Origin: Secundilactobacillus silagincola
GTDB taxonomy: Bacteria; Bacillota; Bacilli; Lactobacillales; Lactobacillaceae
DNA length: 64,000 nt
Reading direction: 5' to 3'
NCBI RefSeq assembly: GCF_002583405.1
Contig: NZ_BCMJ01000001.1
Coordinates: forward strand, 289,438-353,437
Part shown: positions 55,375 through 64,000 of the stretch, one piece after another
Numbering within the stretch: the stretch's first letter is position 1
How the letters are laid out: every line of letters begins with the position of its first letter
Notes under the pieces: model-generated
Databases searched by the model: none
Seen by the model: the letters and a program-made list of their open reading frames with translations, nothing else
What the model was told of the DNA's origin: nothing
Made by a program: the position numbers and the translations under genes

Positions 55375-56709
55375 CTACCTTTCAATTTCGGTTTTAAGAT
55401 TTGTGATTTCTGCTTGTAAATCACTGTCAGTTTTCAAGGCATCAGCAATTTTATCATAGGCGTGAATAACGGTGGTGTGATCTTTACCACCGAATTCGTT
55501 GCCAATTTTTGGCAGTGAACTGTCGGTGAGTTCTCGTGATAGGTACATTGCGATTTGACGCGGCATCACGATGGTCTTCATCCGTTTTTTACCCTTTAAG
55601 TCCGCTAATGAAACGTGATAATATTTGGCGACTTTTTCTTGAATCAATGGAATCGTGAGTTCACTGGAACGACGGTCAAGCTTCAAGCTCTTAAGAGAAC
55701 TGGCAACCAGTTCAGTCGTGATTGGCTGATGAACCATCTTAGAGTAGGCATGAACCCGGGCTAAAGCACCCTCAAGTTCACGCACGTTAGAGTCGATTCG
55801 GCTAGCGATGTAGCTTAACGTTTCATCGGGAATCGCAATGTTGTCCGCTTCGGCCTTATTGCGTAAAATCGCGATCCGCGTTTCCAGATCAGGTGGCGTA
55901 ATATCCACTGATAATCCCCAAGCGAACCGAGAAACGAGTCGGTCTTGCAGCTTCGGAATTTCGTTTGGTAACCGATCTGAAGTTAATACGATTTGCTTAC
56001 CATCATCGTGAAGATCGTTAAAAGTATGGAAGAATTCTTCTTGAGTTCCTTCTTTATCAGCAAAGAACTGAATATCGTCAACTAGTAGTAAGTCAACGCT
56101 TCGATACTCTTCACGGAATTGATCCTGTGTCTTCGATTGAATAGCAGTAATGAAGTCGTTTGTAAACGCCTCGCTGGTGACATACTTCACCTTAGTATTC
56201 GGATCATCAGCTAACATCTTGTTACCAATAGCGTGCATCAGGTGGGTTTTACCCAAGCCTACACCACCATAGAAGAATAGTGGATTATACATCACGCCCG
56301 GCTCCTCAGAGACAACCAATGCAGCAGCATGCGCCATTTGATTCCCCTTACCAATGACAAAGGTATCAAAGGTGTATTTGGGATTCAATTTAGCACTTTG
56401 ACTAAACGGAGCGGATGCTGTTGCAGGGTGTTCAAGTGTGGATACCTGAGAGCTTTCGTCATCATCGGCCACAATAAAAACTGGCTGAATATCCTCTTGG
56501 GCATATTCATAGGCCAGTTCAACTAACGGCTGGGTTAAGTTGCGTTGCCAATAATCACGATGTAGCTCAGATGGTAGCTTGATTGTTAGACGATTGTTTG
56601 TTAACTTAACGGGTTCTGCAGATGAGATCCACGTTTTAAATGCAGTAGGGGCGATCTTTTGTTGGAAACCGTCTTTGATTTCACCCCAAAGTGTGTCTAA
56701 ATCAAGCAC
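55375..56709 (-). CDS. dnaA: Chromosomal replication initiator protein DnaA
   Basis: 444 aa. Start GTG 56709 with GGGGAGG upstream. N-terminal domain I ([28 protein letters not shown]), a linker, AAA+ domain with Walker [17 protein letters not shown] and Walker B '[25 protein letters not shown]', and DNA-binding domain IV with '[42 protein letters not shown]'. It binds DnaA boxes and opens oriC. Boxes in its own promoter region imply autoregulation. Normal length. Confidence 0.99.
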   Translation of the reverse strand: MLDLDTLWGEIKDGFQQKIAPTAFKTWISSAEPVKLTNNRLTIKLPSELHRDYWQRNLTQPLVELAYEYAQEDIQPVFIVADDDESSQVSTLEHPATASAPFSQSAKLNPKYTFDTFVIGKGNQMAHAAALVVSEEPGVMYNPLFFYGGVGLGKTHLMHAIGNKMLADDPNTKVKYVTSEAFTNDFITAIQSKTQDQFREEYRSVDLLLVDDIQFFADKEGTQEEFFHTFNDLHDDGKQIVLTSDRLPNEIPKLQDRLVSRFAWGLSVDITPPDLETRIAILRNKAEADNIAIPDETLSYIASRIDSNVRELEGALARVHAYSKMVHQPITTELVASSLKSLKLDRRSSELTIPLIQEKVAKYYHVSLADLKGKKRMKTIVMPRQIAMYLSRELTDSSLPKIGNEFGGKDHTTVIHAYDKIADALKTDSDLQAEITNLKTEIER

Positions 56710-56764
56710 TTTTCTTCCTCCCCGTATTAAATTGATAAATTTAGTTTAGCATGCCATAAAAAAG

Positions 56765-57033
56765 TTTTCCACAGCCTTTTGAACTTGTGGATAATTGTTT
56801 CACAGGCAGGAATAAAGTTTTCCACAAGGTTGTGTATAACTCGTTCAAAAGTGTTGTGAAACATTTTTATCCACAGGCAGTTGTGCAAAACAAATGCTGA
56901 TATATCAGGTGTTTCACAAGTTAGTCCCCAGAATCAACAAGGGTAAATCGTTGAGAAACCACAGCCTGTGGAATAGTGGATAACTCTGTTAAAAGGGGCC
57001 AAATTTAAATCTTAAATTAACAGGTTATCCACA
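56765..57033. other. oriC: oriC upstream half: DnaA-box cluster between dnaA and rpmH
   Basis: Boxes: TTTTCCACA at 56765 and 56818; TTATCCACA at 56867, 57025 and reversed at 56786; TTATACACA reversed at 56831; TATTCCACA reversed at 56967; TTATCCACT reversed at 56975. The two divergent core operons start on either side. The rest of the 480-bp gap has the dnaA promoter and no gene. Confidence 0.9.
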
Positions 57034-57096
57034 GCCCTAAATCATGAAACAAATTTTTTAATTCATTAAAAAGTGCGTTTTTTTTCAATTTACTCT

Positions 57097-57124
57097 TTGA
57101 TGTTGGCGTTAGATATGCTATTAT
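57097..57124 (+). promoter_or_regulatory. rpmH-rnpA promoter
   Basis: -35 TTGATG (57097-57102), 16-bp spacer, extended -10 TGCTATTAT ending 57124. Confidence 0.7.
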
Positions 57125-57191
57125 ATTTTAGAAATGCATTTAGAGATGTAAATAATGGCTTCATGCCTGAGGATCAGGAGGTGTAAGTTTT

Positions 57192-57326
57192 ATGAAGCGC
57201 ACATATCAACCTAAGAAACGTCATCGCTCACGCGTGCACGGTTTCCGTAAGCGGATGAGTACGAGCAACGGCCGTAAGGTTTTAGCACGTCGTCGTCAAA
57301 GAGGTAGAAAAGTATTGTCTGCATAG
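57192..57326 (+). CDS. rpmH: 50S ribosomal protein L34
   Basis: 44 aa: [20 protein letters not shown] followed by [20 protein letters not shown] and VLSA, the complete L34 sequence. Basic peptide buried in 23S rRNA domain I. AGGAGG (57176-57181) lies 10 bp before the ATG. First gene on the right arm of oriC; a hairpin follows before rnpA, which in other bacteria reduces rnpA relative to rpmH expression. Confidence 0.99.
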   Translation: MKRTYQPKKRHRSRVHGFRKRMSTSNGRKVLARRRQRGRKVLSA

Positions 57327-57353
57327 ACCACTGACCAATCAGTGGTCTTTTAT
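57325..57353 (+). terminator. Attenuating terminator between rpmH and rnpA
   Basis: AGACCACTGA, CCAA loop, TCAGTGGTCT, then TTTTATTTTTA; the stem overlaps the rpmH stop codon by 2 bp. Confidence 0.8.
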
Positions 57354-57402
57354 TTTTATACTGCGTAAAAATAATGTAGTGCGGACGTTTTGGAGATGCA
57401 AT

Positions 57403-57762
57403 ATGCGAAAATCTTACCGTGTAAAAAAAGAAGCCGAGTTTCAAGAGGTTTTTGAAGCACGGCAGTCGGTAGCTAATCGTCAGTTTGTAGTTTACCGAAT
57501 GGATCGAAAAGATCAGCCCCATTTCCGGGTTGGTATTTCAGTAGGTAAAAAAATTGGTAATGCGGTTCATCGGAATTGGGTCAAACGGCGCATCCGGCAA
57601 TCGCTCACTGAGCTGAAACCTTATTTGAAACAGGATGTTGATTTTCTAGTCATTGCCAGACCATCAACTTCAGAGATGCCAATGCCAGAAATCAAGACGC
57701 ATTTGATTCACGTTTTGAAACTTGCAAAATTGCTTGATAACGATTATAGCGAGGAAGACTAG
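57403..57762 (+). CDS. rnpA: Ribonuclease P protein component
   Basis: 119 aa from ATG 57403, preceded by TTGGAG with 7-bp spacing; an upstream GTG is discounted. [20 protein letters not shown], '[28 protein letters not shown]' (RNR motif) and '[10 protein letters not shown]' are diagnostic. Protein cofactor of RNase P, which matures tRNA 5' ends. Its stop overlaps the yidC start (TAGTG), so translation is coupled. Confidence 0.97.
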   Translation: MRKSYRVKKEAEFQEVFEARQSVANRQFVVYRMDRKDQPHFRVGISVGKKIGNAVHRNWVKRRIRQSLTELKPYLKQDVDFLVIARPSTSEMPMPEIKTHLIHVLKLAKLLDNDYSEED

Positions 57763-58592
57763 TGAAAAAATTAAAGCGATTTATCACTATGTTTGGTATT
57801 GTTGGGCTATCCGTTTTTCTAACAGCTTGCGGTAACCAACCAATTACCGAACATAGCACAGGGTTTTGGGATGGTGTTGTCCTATTAAACTTTTCCCGAG
57901 CCATTATTTGGTTAGCCCACGTCTTTGGTGGGTATGGTATGGGGATTATCGTCTTTACTATTATTGTGCGGATTGTCATCTTACCATTGATGATTTTCCA
58001 AACGCGAAGCATGAAAAAGACCCAAGAAATCCAGCCACAGTTAAAGGCATTGCAGAAAAAGTATTCATCTCGTGACCAGGAAACCATGGCTAAGCTACGT
58101 GAAGAGCAACAAAAGCTCTACAGTGAAGCTGGCGTTAATCCGGTTGCTGGATGTTTGCCAATGGTTGTGCAATTACCAATTATCTGGGCACTGTACCAAG
58201 CTATTTTTCGGACCGATGTATTACGGTCTGGACACTTCTTATGGTTGCAACTAGGGTCAAGAGATCCATACCTGATTTTGCCAATTCTAGCTGCTATCTT
58301 CACCTTTTTAAGTTCATGGCTCATGATGAAAGGACAACCAGAGTCTAATACCATGACAACTATGATGACGGTAACCACACCAGTGATTATCTTCATCACC
58401 GCGTTAAGCTTGCCAAGTGCACTTTCACTTTACTGGGTTGTTACCAACGCGTTCCAAGTGGGTCAAACCTTGGTTATTCAAAATCCTTGGAAGATCCGTC
58501 GTGAGCGTGAAGAAAAGAACCGAGAAAAACGCGAACACGAGCGACAAGTCAAAAAGGCTATGCGGCGTGCTAAACAAAGTCGTCGTAAGTAA
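57762..58592 (+). CDS. yidC: Membrane protein insertase YidC/OxaA (lipoprotein form)
   Basis: 276 aa. GTG start overlapping the rnpA stop by one base. Lipoprotein signal with lipobox LTAC (Cys23), then five membrane segments; 'GGYGMGIIVFTIIVRIVILPLMIFQTRSMKKTQEIQPQLKALQKKYSSRDQETMAKLREEQQKLYSEAGVNPVAGCLPMVVQLPIIWALYQAI' includes the conserved positively charged groove region. The C-terminus is strongly basic (REREEKNREKREHERQVKKAMRRAKQSRRK), as in YidC forms that contact ribosomes. It inserts membrane proteins with or without Sec. A terminator follows before jag. Confidence 0.97.
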   Translation: MKKLKRFITMFGIVGLSVFLTACGNQPITEHSTGFWDGVVLLNFSRAIIWLAHVFGGYGMGIIVFTIIVRIVILPLMIFQTRSMKKTQEIQPQLKALQKKYSSRDQETMAKLREEQQKLYSEAGVNPVAGCLPMVVQLPIIWALYQAIFRTDVLRSGHFLWLQLGSRDPYLILPILAAIFTFLSSWLMMKGQPESNTMTTMMTVTTPVIIFITALSLPSALSLYWVVTNAFQVGQTLVIQNPWKIRREREEKNREKREHERQVKKAMRRAKQSRRK

Positions 58593-58624
58593 TTAATCGG
58601 CCTAATTTTAAAAAGCAAATAACG

Positions 58625-58662
58625 ATCTCAGAGTGGTGATTCACTGCTCTGAGATTTTTTTA
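58625..58662 (+). terminator. yidC terminator
   Basis: ATCTCAGAG and CTCTGAGAT around a 13-nt loop, followed by TTTTTT. Confidence 0.85.
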
Positions 58663-58677
58663 TTTAAAAAACTAAAA

Positions 58678-58689
58678 GCAAGCGCTTGC
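58678..58689. promoter_or_regulatory. cre-like palindrome upstream of jag
   Basis: GCAAGCGCTTGC is a 12-bp perfect palindrome matching the CcpA/LacI-type pattern GNAANCGNTNNC at its core. Its position about 100 bp before jag suggests carbon-catabolite control of jag, which would be unusual. Confidence 0.3.
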
Positions 58690-58740
58690 GAAATTGTAAT
58701 ATTACCATTTGCAAAAGCTACTAAATGCGTACCGCTCGCA

Positions 58741-58749
58741 TGCTATACT
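58741..58749 (+). promoter_or_regulatory. jag promoter, extended -10
   Basis: TGCTATACT, 36 bp before the jag start codon; no strong -35. Confidence 0.5.
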
Positions 58750-58784
58750 ATAAGTTAAGAAGTTCATTGAAGGGAGAGGCAGTC

Positions 58785-59552
58785 ATGACTTTATATACAA
58801 GCGAGACCGTTGATGGTGCAATTCAAAACGCACTTCAACAACTTCAGCTCGATAAATCTCAAGTGGAGGTGACCGTATTAACTCAACCGCGAAAAGGTTT
58901 TTTTGGTATTGGTGCCCGGAAAGCAAAAGTTGAGGTTAAGCCGGCTGTTAAAGACCAACCTGAGGTAGCTGATCACCAGATTGATGAAACTCCATCAGCT
59001 ATGGATACGAAAACAACCATCGAGCCAGAAATAACCACGGATAGTGAATCAAAACCAGTTACTGAAACCACTGAAGGGCCAACAGTTGACCGACAGGCTG
59101 AATACCGGCAAGTTGCAACTGAACTCAATCAATATTTAAGTGAGATTGTTAGTCAACTGGGCATTGACGCTACTAGTCAGGTTGAGGTTAAGCATCGGCA
59201 TGTGACGATTAATTTTGAAACTGAACAAGAGGGCCTACTGATCGGTAAGCACGGTCGGACGATCAATGCCTTGCAGAGTTTGGCGCAGGTCTATTTAAAT
59301 CACAAGCGTTTCTCGAAGTTAGAGGTGACGCTGGATGTGGCTAGTTATCGTGAACGGCGCGAAGAAACCCTGACCCGCTTAGCCGAAAATATGGCTCGGG
59401 AAGTAGTGGCAACGGGTAAACCAGTTTATCTGGATCCGATGCCATCTTTTGAGCGCAAACAAATTCACAGTGTCTTAGCGGATAATGAACATGTCATGAC
59501 CTATTCGGCAGGAACGGAGCCGAAGAGGGCGGTGGTGATTACGTTAAGATAG
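58785..59552 (+). CDS. jag: RNA-binding protein Jag/KhpB (EloR)
   Basis: 255 aa from ATG 58785, 6 bp after AAGGGAGAGG. N-terminal Jag domain (MTLYTSETVDGAIQNALQQLQLDKSQVEVTVLTQPRKGFFGIGARKAKV), an acidic linker with many Glu/Thr, a KH domain (LLIGKHGRTINALQSLAQVYLN, with the GKHG loop) and an R3H domain (YRERREETLTRLAENMAREVVATGKPVYLDPMPSFERKQIHSVLADN). KhpB binds RNA with KhpA and regulates cell elongation and division in streptococci and lactobacilli. Adjacent to yidC as usual, but with its own promoter. Confidence 0.96.
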   Translation: MTLYTSETVDGAIQNALQQLQLDKSQVEVTVLTQPRKGFFGIGARKAKVEVKPAVKDQPEVADHQIDETPSAMDTKTTIEPEITTDSESKPVTETTEGPTVDRQAEYRQVATELNQYLSEIVSQLGIDATSQVEVKHRHVTINFETEQEGLLIGKHGRTINALQSLAQVYLNHKRFSKLEVTLDVASYRERREETLTRLAENMAREVVATGKPVYLDPMPSFERKQIHSVLADNEHVMTYSAGTEPKRAVVITLR

Positions 59553-59559
59553 GTGCGTA

Positions 59560-59656
59560 AAAAAGCGGTTAGGGAGTGGAGCGTAAGGGCCTAGTAGTGT
59601 AAGTCATGGGCTTGGGCTTAGACTACTAGGCCCTTACGTGCAACTCCCTGCTTTTT
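59560..59656 (+). repeat. Structured intergenic repeat, copy E (sense on + strand)
   Basis: Outer stem AAAAAGC/GCTTTTT (59560-59566, 59650-59656); bulge GGTT; 7-bp stem AGGGAGT/ACTCCCT; internal loop GGAG opposite TGCA; perfect 17-bp core stem (59582-59598 with 59622-59638) with a 23-nt loop. A second hairpin AGCC-AGTTTG-GGCT follows at 59659-59672. It also lies where the jag terminator should be, and T5 follows the stem. Confidence 0.8.
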
Positions 59657-59729
59657 GGAGCCAGTTTGGGCTAGAGGAAAGGGGAGCTGGATGACTGGAA
59701 ATTTTGGTGTTTAGTGCTTTTATTTTCTC

Positions 59730-59849
59730 TAGCCTAATCAGGCTCCAACGAGCAGACAGCTGCATGTAAGGTACTGCCGGCATAGCCACGCCAAAGACCG
59801 GCGCACCTATGCCGGCAGTACCTTACACTCCGCTATCTAACCGCTCGTT
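59730..59849 (-). repeat. Structured intergenic repeat, copy B (sense on - strand)
   Basis: Hairpin AGCC-TAATCA-GGCT (59731-59744), then outer stem AACGAGC/GCTCGTT (59747-59753, 59843-59849), 7-bp stem AGACAGC/GCTATCT (one mismatch as read on +, a G-T pair on -), internal loop TGCA opposite CTCC, bulge AACC, and a perfect 21-bp core stem (59765-59785 with 59807-59827). Inverted relative to copy E, 73 bp away. Confidence 0.8.
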
Positions 59850-59865
59850 TCCGCACCTTTTTTCC

Positions 59866-59894
59866 TTGACACTCCCCGCATTCCAGTCTATTAT
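59866..59894 (+). promoter_or_regulatory. mnmE promoter
   Basis: -35 TTGACA (59866-59871), 17-bp spacer, -10 TATTAT (59889-59894). Very close to consensus. Confidence 0.85.
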
Positions 59895-59908
59895 GATACT
59901 TAATCATT

Positions 59909-59981
59909 CTTATCTTAAATAGATAAAGTAGTCAAAGTGCTTTATCCATGCTGTTAGGGGCATGGAGTGGGCACTTTTTTT
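59909..59981 (+). promoter_or_regulatory. Possible attenuator in the mnmE leader
   Basis: Terminator: AAAGTGC (59934-59940) with GCACTTT (59971-59977), enclosing CCATGC/GCATGG, then T4. A mutually exclusive pairing exists: GATAAAG (59922-59928) with CTTTATC (59940-59946). Earlier, TTATCT/AGATAA (59910-59926) can sequester GATAAAG. A leader of about 80 nt thus ends at a terminator 40 bp before mnmE. Confidence 0.6.
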
Positions 59982-60022
59982 GTGCGTGAAAATATGAACA
60001 ACTAATTAACGGAGGGATAAAC

Positions 60023-61414
60023 ATGACGACGACAAGTGAATTTGACACCATTGCGGCCGTTGCAACACCGCCTGGTGAGGGTGGTATTTCAATTATTCGG
60101 GTGAGTGGTGATCATGCTTTTGAAGCGGTGATGCCGTTATTTAAAGGTAAAGCGTTGGATAAAGTGAAAAGTCACACAATTAATTATGGTCATATCATTG
60201 ATCCTGAGACGCAGTCGGAAGTGGATGAAGTGATGGTTTCCGTAATGCGGGCACCAAAGACTTATACGCGTGAAGATGTGCTTGAGATCAACTGTCATGG
60301 TGGGTTAGTGGCTACCAATGAAATTTTGCAGCTTGTTATTAGTCAGGGTGCGCGATTAGCTGAACCTGGTGAGTTTACCAAACGTGCCTTCCTTAACGGC
60401 CGAATCGACTTGAGTCAAGCTGAAGCGGTCATGGATTTGATTCGTGCTAAAACGGACCGTTCCATGAAGGTGGCTTTGAACCAGCTGGACGGTAATCTAT
60501 CTCGGCTGATTAAAAATCTGCGTCAGGATATCTTGGAAGTTTTGGCTCAAGTTGAGGTCAACATTGACTATCCAGAATACGATGATGTTGAAACTATGAC
60601 GACCAAATTACTGCTGGAAAAGGCTAAGGAAGTTAAAGCATCGATTCAGCAGTTACTTAAAACGGCCAAACAGGGTAAAGTCCTGCGTGATGGTTTAGCA
60701 ACCGCCATCGTTGGTCGGCCCAATGTTGGAAAATCAAGTTTGCTTAACGAACTGCTTCATGAAGATAAAGCTATTGTAACGGATGTTGCCGGGACCACTC
60801 GTGACGTGATTGAAGAATACGTTAACGTTGGCGGCGTACCGCTGAAGCTGGTTGATACAGCCGGGATTCATCGTACGGATGATAAAGTGGAAAAAATTGG
60901 TGTGGAGCGTTCTAAAAAGGCCATTGCAGCTGCAGACTTAGTGGTGCTGGTATTGAATGCTAGTGAGCCACTAACCGATGAGGACCGACAGCTATTGGCG
61001 GACACAGCCGATGAAAAGCGAATCATCATTTTAAATAAAACTGATTTGCCACTCAAACTCGAAATGTCTGAACTTAAACAATTAGCTGGTGATACCAAGA
61101 TTATTAAGGCTTCTATGACTCAAAACCAAGGAGTCGACCAGTTGGAAGGCGAAATCAGTCACCTGTTCTTCGATGAAGGGATTGAAACGGGCCGCGGTAA
61201 CGTTATGGTTACTAATGCTCGTCATATTGGTCTGCTGAATCAAGCTAGTTCTGCGTTAGACGATGTGATGAGCGGGATTGCTGCTGGAATGCCAGTGGAT
61301 CTGGTTCAAATCGATATGACGCGGTGCTGGAATAAACTGGGTGAAATTACCGGTGATAGTTACCAGGACGAATTGTTGGATCAACTCTTCAGTCAGTTTT
61401 GTGTTGGTAAGTAA
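60023..61414 (+). CDS. mnmE: tRNA modification GTPase MnmE
   Basis: 463 aa. N-terminal tetrahydrofolate-binding domain ([21 protein letters not shown]), helical domain, G domain with [27 protein letters not shown] and NKTD, and the C-terminal FCVGK motif (CxGK). With MnmG it installs the carboxymethylaminomethyl group on U34 of certain tRNAs. CGGAGG precedes the ATG. mnmG follows after 29 bp. Confidence 0.98.
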   Translation: MTTTSEFDTIAAVATPPGEGGISIIRVSGDHAFEAVMPLFKGKALDKVKSHTINYGHIIDPETQSEVDEVMVSVMRAPKTYTREDVLEINCHGGLVATNEILQLVISQGARLAEPGEFTKRAFLNGRIDLSQAEAVMDLIRAKTDRSMKVALNQLDGNLSRLIKNLRQDILEVLAQVEVNIDYPEYDDVETMTTKLLLEKAKEVKASIQQLLKTAKQGKVLRDGLATAIVGRPNVGKSSLLNELLHEDKAIVTDVAGTTRDVIEEYVNVGGVPLKLVDTAGIHRTDDKVEKIGVERSKKAIAAADLVVLVLNASEPLTDEDRQLLADTADEKRIIILNKTDLPLKLEMSELKQLAGDTKIIKASMTQNQGVDQLEGEISHLFFDEGIETGRGNVMVTNARHIGLLNQASSALDDVMSGIAAGMPVDLVQIDMTRCWNKLGEITGDSYQDELLDQLFSQFCVGK

Positions 61415-61443
61415 AAGAGAGAACTTATTTAGGAGGAAACAAC

Positions 61444-63354
61444 ATGCCTGAGATTCAAGCCTATCAAGGCAAAGACTTTGACGTCATTGTCGTTGGTGCC
61501 GGCCATGCCGGAGTAGAAGCAGCACTGGCAGCTGCACGAATGGGAAATAAAACCTTATTGATGACGATCAACTTGGATATGGTGGCCTTTATGCCATGTA
61601 ATCCATCAGTTGGCGGTCCGGCTAAGGGAATCGTCGTGCGGGAAATTGACGCACTTGGCGGTGAAATGGCCAAGAATATTGATAAAACCTACGTTCAGAT
61701 GCGGATGCTCAACACGGGTAAGGGACCGGCTGTCCGGGCTTTACGTGCCCAAGCGGATAAGCACGCTTACCACGCTGAGATGAAGCATACTTTGGAAAAA
61801 GAACCTAACTTAACCTTGCGGCAAGGAATCGTCGATGATTTGATCGTTGAAGATGGCGTTTGCAAGGGTGTCATCACGAATACGGGTGCGCATTACAGTT
61901 CTAAGACAGTGGTGATTGCTGCCGGAACAGCCGCACGGGGCAAAATTATCATCGGTGAGCTCATGTACTCATCTGGTCCTAACAACTCTCAACCAGCGAT
62001 GAAACTCACTAAGAACCTTGAAAAATACGGTTTAGAGCTGAAGCGGTTTAAGACGGGGACACCGCCACGAGTTGACGGTAATACGATCAACTATGACGAA
62101 ACGCTAGAACAGCCAGGGGATAAAGAACCTAATCATTTCAGTTACGAAACTCCAGATGAAAATTACCTGGAGCTCAAGAATCAACTGTCATGCTGGTTAA
62201 CTTATACCAACGAAACTACTCATAAGATTATTCGTGCTAACCTTGACCGCGCGCCAATGTTTACGGGTGTTATTGAAGGTGTGGGTCCACGTTATTGTCC
62301 TTCAATTGAAGACAAGATCGTGCGTTTTGCTGACAAGAGTCGCCACCAGCTATTCTTGGAACCAGAAGGCCGCAATACGGATGAATGGTATGTTCAAGGA
62401 CTGTCCACTTCAATGCCGGAAGAAGTTCAGCAAAAGATTCTCCATTCCATTAAAGGTCTGGAAAACGCTGAACTGATGCGACCAGGTTACGCCATTGAAT
62501 ATGATGTGGTTTCGCCATATCAGCTGCGGCCAACACTGGAGACCAAAATCGTTAAAAACCTGTATACCGCTGGCCAAACTAACGGGACGTCAGGTTACGA
62601 AGAAGCTGCTGGACAAGGTATCATGGCTGGTATTAACGCTGGGTTGCGTGCATTGGGTAAAGAACCTTACGTCATGAAGCGTTCAGAAGGTTATATTGGT
62701 GTCATGATCGATGATTTAGTCACTAAGGGTACCAACGAACCTTATCGTTTGCTGACGAGCCGTGCCGAATACCGGTTGATCTTACGTCATGATAATGCTG
62801 ATCTGCGTCTTACACCTAAAGGCCACGAACTGGGTCTCATTTCTGATGACCGGTACAACAACTTTTTAGCTAAGCGTAAAACCATTGAAGATGAAATTGA
62901 GCGGTTAAATACTGTCCGGGTCAAGCCTTCTGCAGAAGTGAACGCCTACGTTGAATCACATAACGAAAAGCCACTGAAAGATGGCGTTTTGGCTGCTGAG
63001 TTCTTACGCCGGCCACGGGTTACTTATAAAGATCTGCTACGGTTTATTCCAGCTCCTGAAAAGCCGTTGGATCGCCGAGTTATCGAAGAAATCGAGATTC
63101 GGATCAAGTACGCTGGTTACATCAAGAAAGCCGAAGAAAATGTGGCTAAGATGAAGAAGATGGAAGCCAAAAAGATTCCGGATGACATCGACTTTGATGC
63201 TATCGATGGATTAGCGACAGAGGCTCACCAGAAATTAGATAAAATTCGTCCAGAAACCATTGCACAAGCAACGCGGATCAGTGGGGTCAACCCAGCTGAT
63301 ATTGCGATTTTAAGTGTGTATATTGAACGGGGCAGAATTGCTAAAATTCATTAA
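61444..63354 (+). CDS. mnmG: tRNA uridine-5-carboxymethylaminomethyl modification enzyme MnmG
   Basis: 636 aa, standard length. FAD-binding [21 protein letters not shown] at the N-terminus, '[28 protein letters not shown]', '[17 protein letters not shown]', '[24 protein letters not shown]', and a C-terminal helical domain ending '[12 protein letters not shown]'. Partner of MnmE. AGGAGG lies 8 bp before the ATG. In many Firmicutes rsmG and the parABS genes come next; here a convergent thioesterase follows. Confidence 0.98.
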   Translation: MPEIQAYQGKDFDVIVVGAGHAGVEAALAAARMGNKTLLMTINLDMVAFMPCNPSVGGPAKGIVVREIDALGGEMAKNIDKTYVQMRMLNTGKGPAVRALRAQADKHAYHAEMKHTLEKEPNLTLRQGIVDDLIVEDGVCKGVITNTGAHYSSKTVVIAAGTAARGKIIIGELMYSSGPNNSQPAMKLTKNLEKYGLELKRFKTGTPPRVDGNTINYDETLEQPGDKEPNHFSYETPDENYLELKNQLSCWLTYTNETTHKIIRANLDRAPMFTGVIEGVGPRYCPSIEDKIVRFADKSRHQLFLEPEGRNTDEWYVQGLSTSMPEEVQQKILHSIKGLENAELMRPGYAIEYDVVSPYQLRPTLETKIVKNLYTAGQTNGTSGYEEAAGQGIMAGINAGLRALGKEPYVMKRSEGYIGVMIDDLVTKGTNEPYRLLTSRAEYRLILRHDNADLRLTPKGHELGLISDDRYNNFLAKRKTIEDEIERLNTVRVKPSAEVNAYVESHNEKPLKDGVLAAEFLRRPRVTYKDLLRFIPAPEKPLDRRVIEEIEIRIKYAGYIKKAEENVAKMKKMEAKKIPDDIDFDAIDGLATEAHQKLDKIRPETIAQATRISGVNPADIAILSVYIERGRIAKIH

Positions 63355-63366
63355 TAGATAGATTAT

Positions 63367-63411
63367 AAAAAGGCTGAACCTTCGCTATTCTGCGAGGATT
63401 CAGTCTTTTTT
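63367..63411. terminator. Bidirectional terminator
   Basis: AAAAAGGCTGAACC(T)TCGC pairs with GCGAGGATTCAGTCTTTTT, with A and T tracts, between convergent mnmG and thioesterase genes. Confidence 0.85.
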
Positions 63412-63915
63412 CTATTTTAAATTCAAATGTTTAAATAAGGCTTTTTGGTATTCTCGGTCTCGTTTACGCTCGACTAAACGATCAGCATACCCGCTACAAA
63501 TAAACTTTTCTTCATCCGTTTCGGGAATGATTTTGGGCAATGGCGGATCGGCTGGATTAGCCACTGTGACAAAGGTGACAAAGCAGGTGAAACCCACGAA
63601 ACGCTCACCCGTCAGCAAATGTTCGCCGAGTCCCTTAACGAAGACTTCCAATGAGCGGTGACTAGTACCAGTGACGTAGGATTCAATCAACATGGCATCT
63701 TGCATGATAAAGGGCGCGATAAAGTTCATGTGATCCATGGTGGCTGTAACTTGAACTTGGCGGACAGCTTTGGAAGCTGCAATTGAGCTGGTATCATCCA
63801 CGAGGGATAAAATGCGACCGCCAAACACGGTGTTGTGTTCGTTTAAATCGGAACTAAACACGCGGTGACTTGTAGTGGTTAACGTTTCGTGACAGGTTAA
63901 CTGATTTGTGCTCAT
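63412..63915 (-). CDS. Acyl-CoA thioesterase, hotdog fold (YciA/BACH type)
   Basis: 167 aa from ATG 63915 (TGGAGG upstream); a longer frame is discounted. 'RVFSSDLNEHNTVFGGRILSLVDDTSSIAASKAV' and 'TATMDHMNFIAPFIMQDAMLIESYVTGTSHRSLEVFVKGLGE' are the hotdog active-site regions of the YciA/cytosolic acyl-CoA hydrolase group (HNTVFGG with the catalytic Asn/Asp pair). It hydrolyses acyl-CoA to free acid and CoA. No partner gene is evident. It is encoded opposite to mnmG. Confidence 0.88.
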   Translation of the reverse strand: MSTNQLTCHETLTTTSHRVFSSDLNEHNTVFGGRILSLVDDTSSIAASKAVRQVQVTATMDHMNFIAPFIMQDAMLIESYVTGTSHRSLEVFVKGLGEHLLTGERFVGFTCFVTFVTVANPADPPLPKIIPETDEEKFICSGYADRLVERKRDREYQKALFKHLNLK

Positions 63916-64000
63916 TATTGTGACCTCCAGCAATCGATAATTAAAACTATTCTACCATAAATTCACAAGCAAAATAAAACGGTTACATTTAACGTAATGC

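Overview
The window is the oriC region of a low-to-medium GC Firmicute, almost certainly a member of the Lactobacillaceae. Signs of this are the gene order (mnmG-mnmE-jag-yidC-rnpA-rpmH-oriC-dnaA-dnaN-rlbA-recF-gyrB-gyrA-rpsF-ssb-rpsR ... gdpP-rplI-dnaB ... walRKHIJ-htrA-rlmH), the LPQTDE sortase motif typical of the Lactiplantibacillus plantarum type, a T-box leader and consensus parS sites. I cannot fix the genus from sequence alone.

Layout. oriC is bipartite: eight DnaA boxes upstream of dnaA (56765-57033), and a second cluster with DnaA-trios in the dnaA-dnaN gap (55162-55270). Right of oriC (57.1-63.4 kb, + strand) lie rpmH, rnpA, yidC, jag, mnmE and mnmG, then a convergent thioesterase. 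Left of oriC, mostly on the - strand and so co-directional with replication, lie dnaA, dnaN, rlbA, recF, gyrB, gyrA and rpsF-ssb-rpsR. The core order is then interrupted at 32.8-46.2 kb by two very large, tandemly duplicated BspA-type leucine-rich-repeat adhesins and an MFS efflux pump. gdpP, rplI and dnaB follow. A metabolic and regulatory accessory block fills 18.4-27.4 kb: a T-box-controlled PanE-like reductase plus aminotransferase, an Ldh2-type dehydrogenase, LysE/MarR, an old yellow enzyme with a divergent HxlR regulator, GNATs and an MDR oxidoreductase. tRNA-Lys(CTT) and the essential walRKHIJ-htrA cluster come next, then a dense DnaA-box cluster next to rlmH, and an AT-rich island with an ApeA-like HEPN defence gene and a decayed GNAT. 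The left end has a secreted protein, a DUF2075 ATPase, a divergent MetE, a YjbR protein, and an amidohydrolase/isochorismatase-like pair divergent from a TetR regulator with three operator-like repeats.

Most unusual signal. A family of non-coding structured repeats sits in two intergenic gaps (27.9-28.5 kb and 59.56-59.85 kb). Each full copy is a long hairpin with the same bulge and internal-loop architecture. The outer stem, the 7-bp inner stem and the long core stem differ in sequence between copies yet stay base-paired, and in three of the four copies a second small AGCC/GGCT hairpin adjoins. Such compensatory change suggests the folded form (RNA or single-stranded DNA) is what is maintained. 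Other points are the DnaA-box cluster at rlmH (four perfect boxes, more than either oriC half), a possible attenuator before mnmE, a Cys-less isochorismatase-like enzyme, a MetE without its zinc-ligand Glu, and Ala at the GyrA quinolone position.

Start codons were moved from the longest open frame where a Shine-Dalgarno sequence clearly decides it (yjbR, metE, walH, walR, hxlR, panE-like, Ldh2, gyrA, rlbA, rnpA, jag, thioesterase). Functions are read from motifs and family memory; no database search was run.
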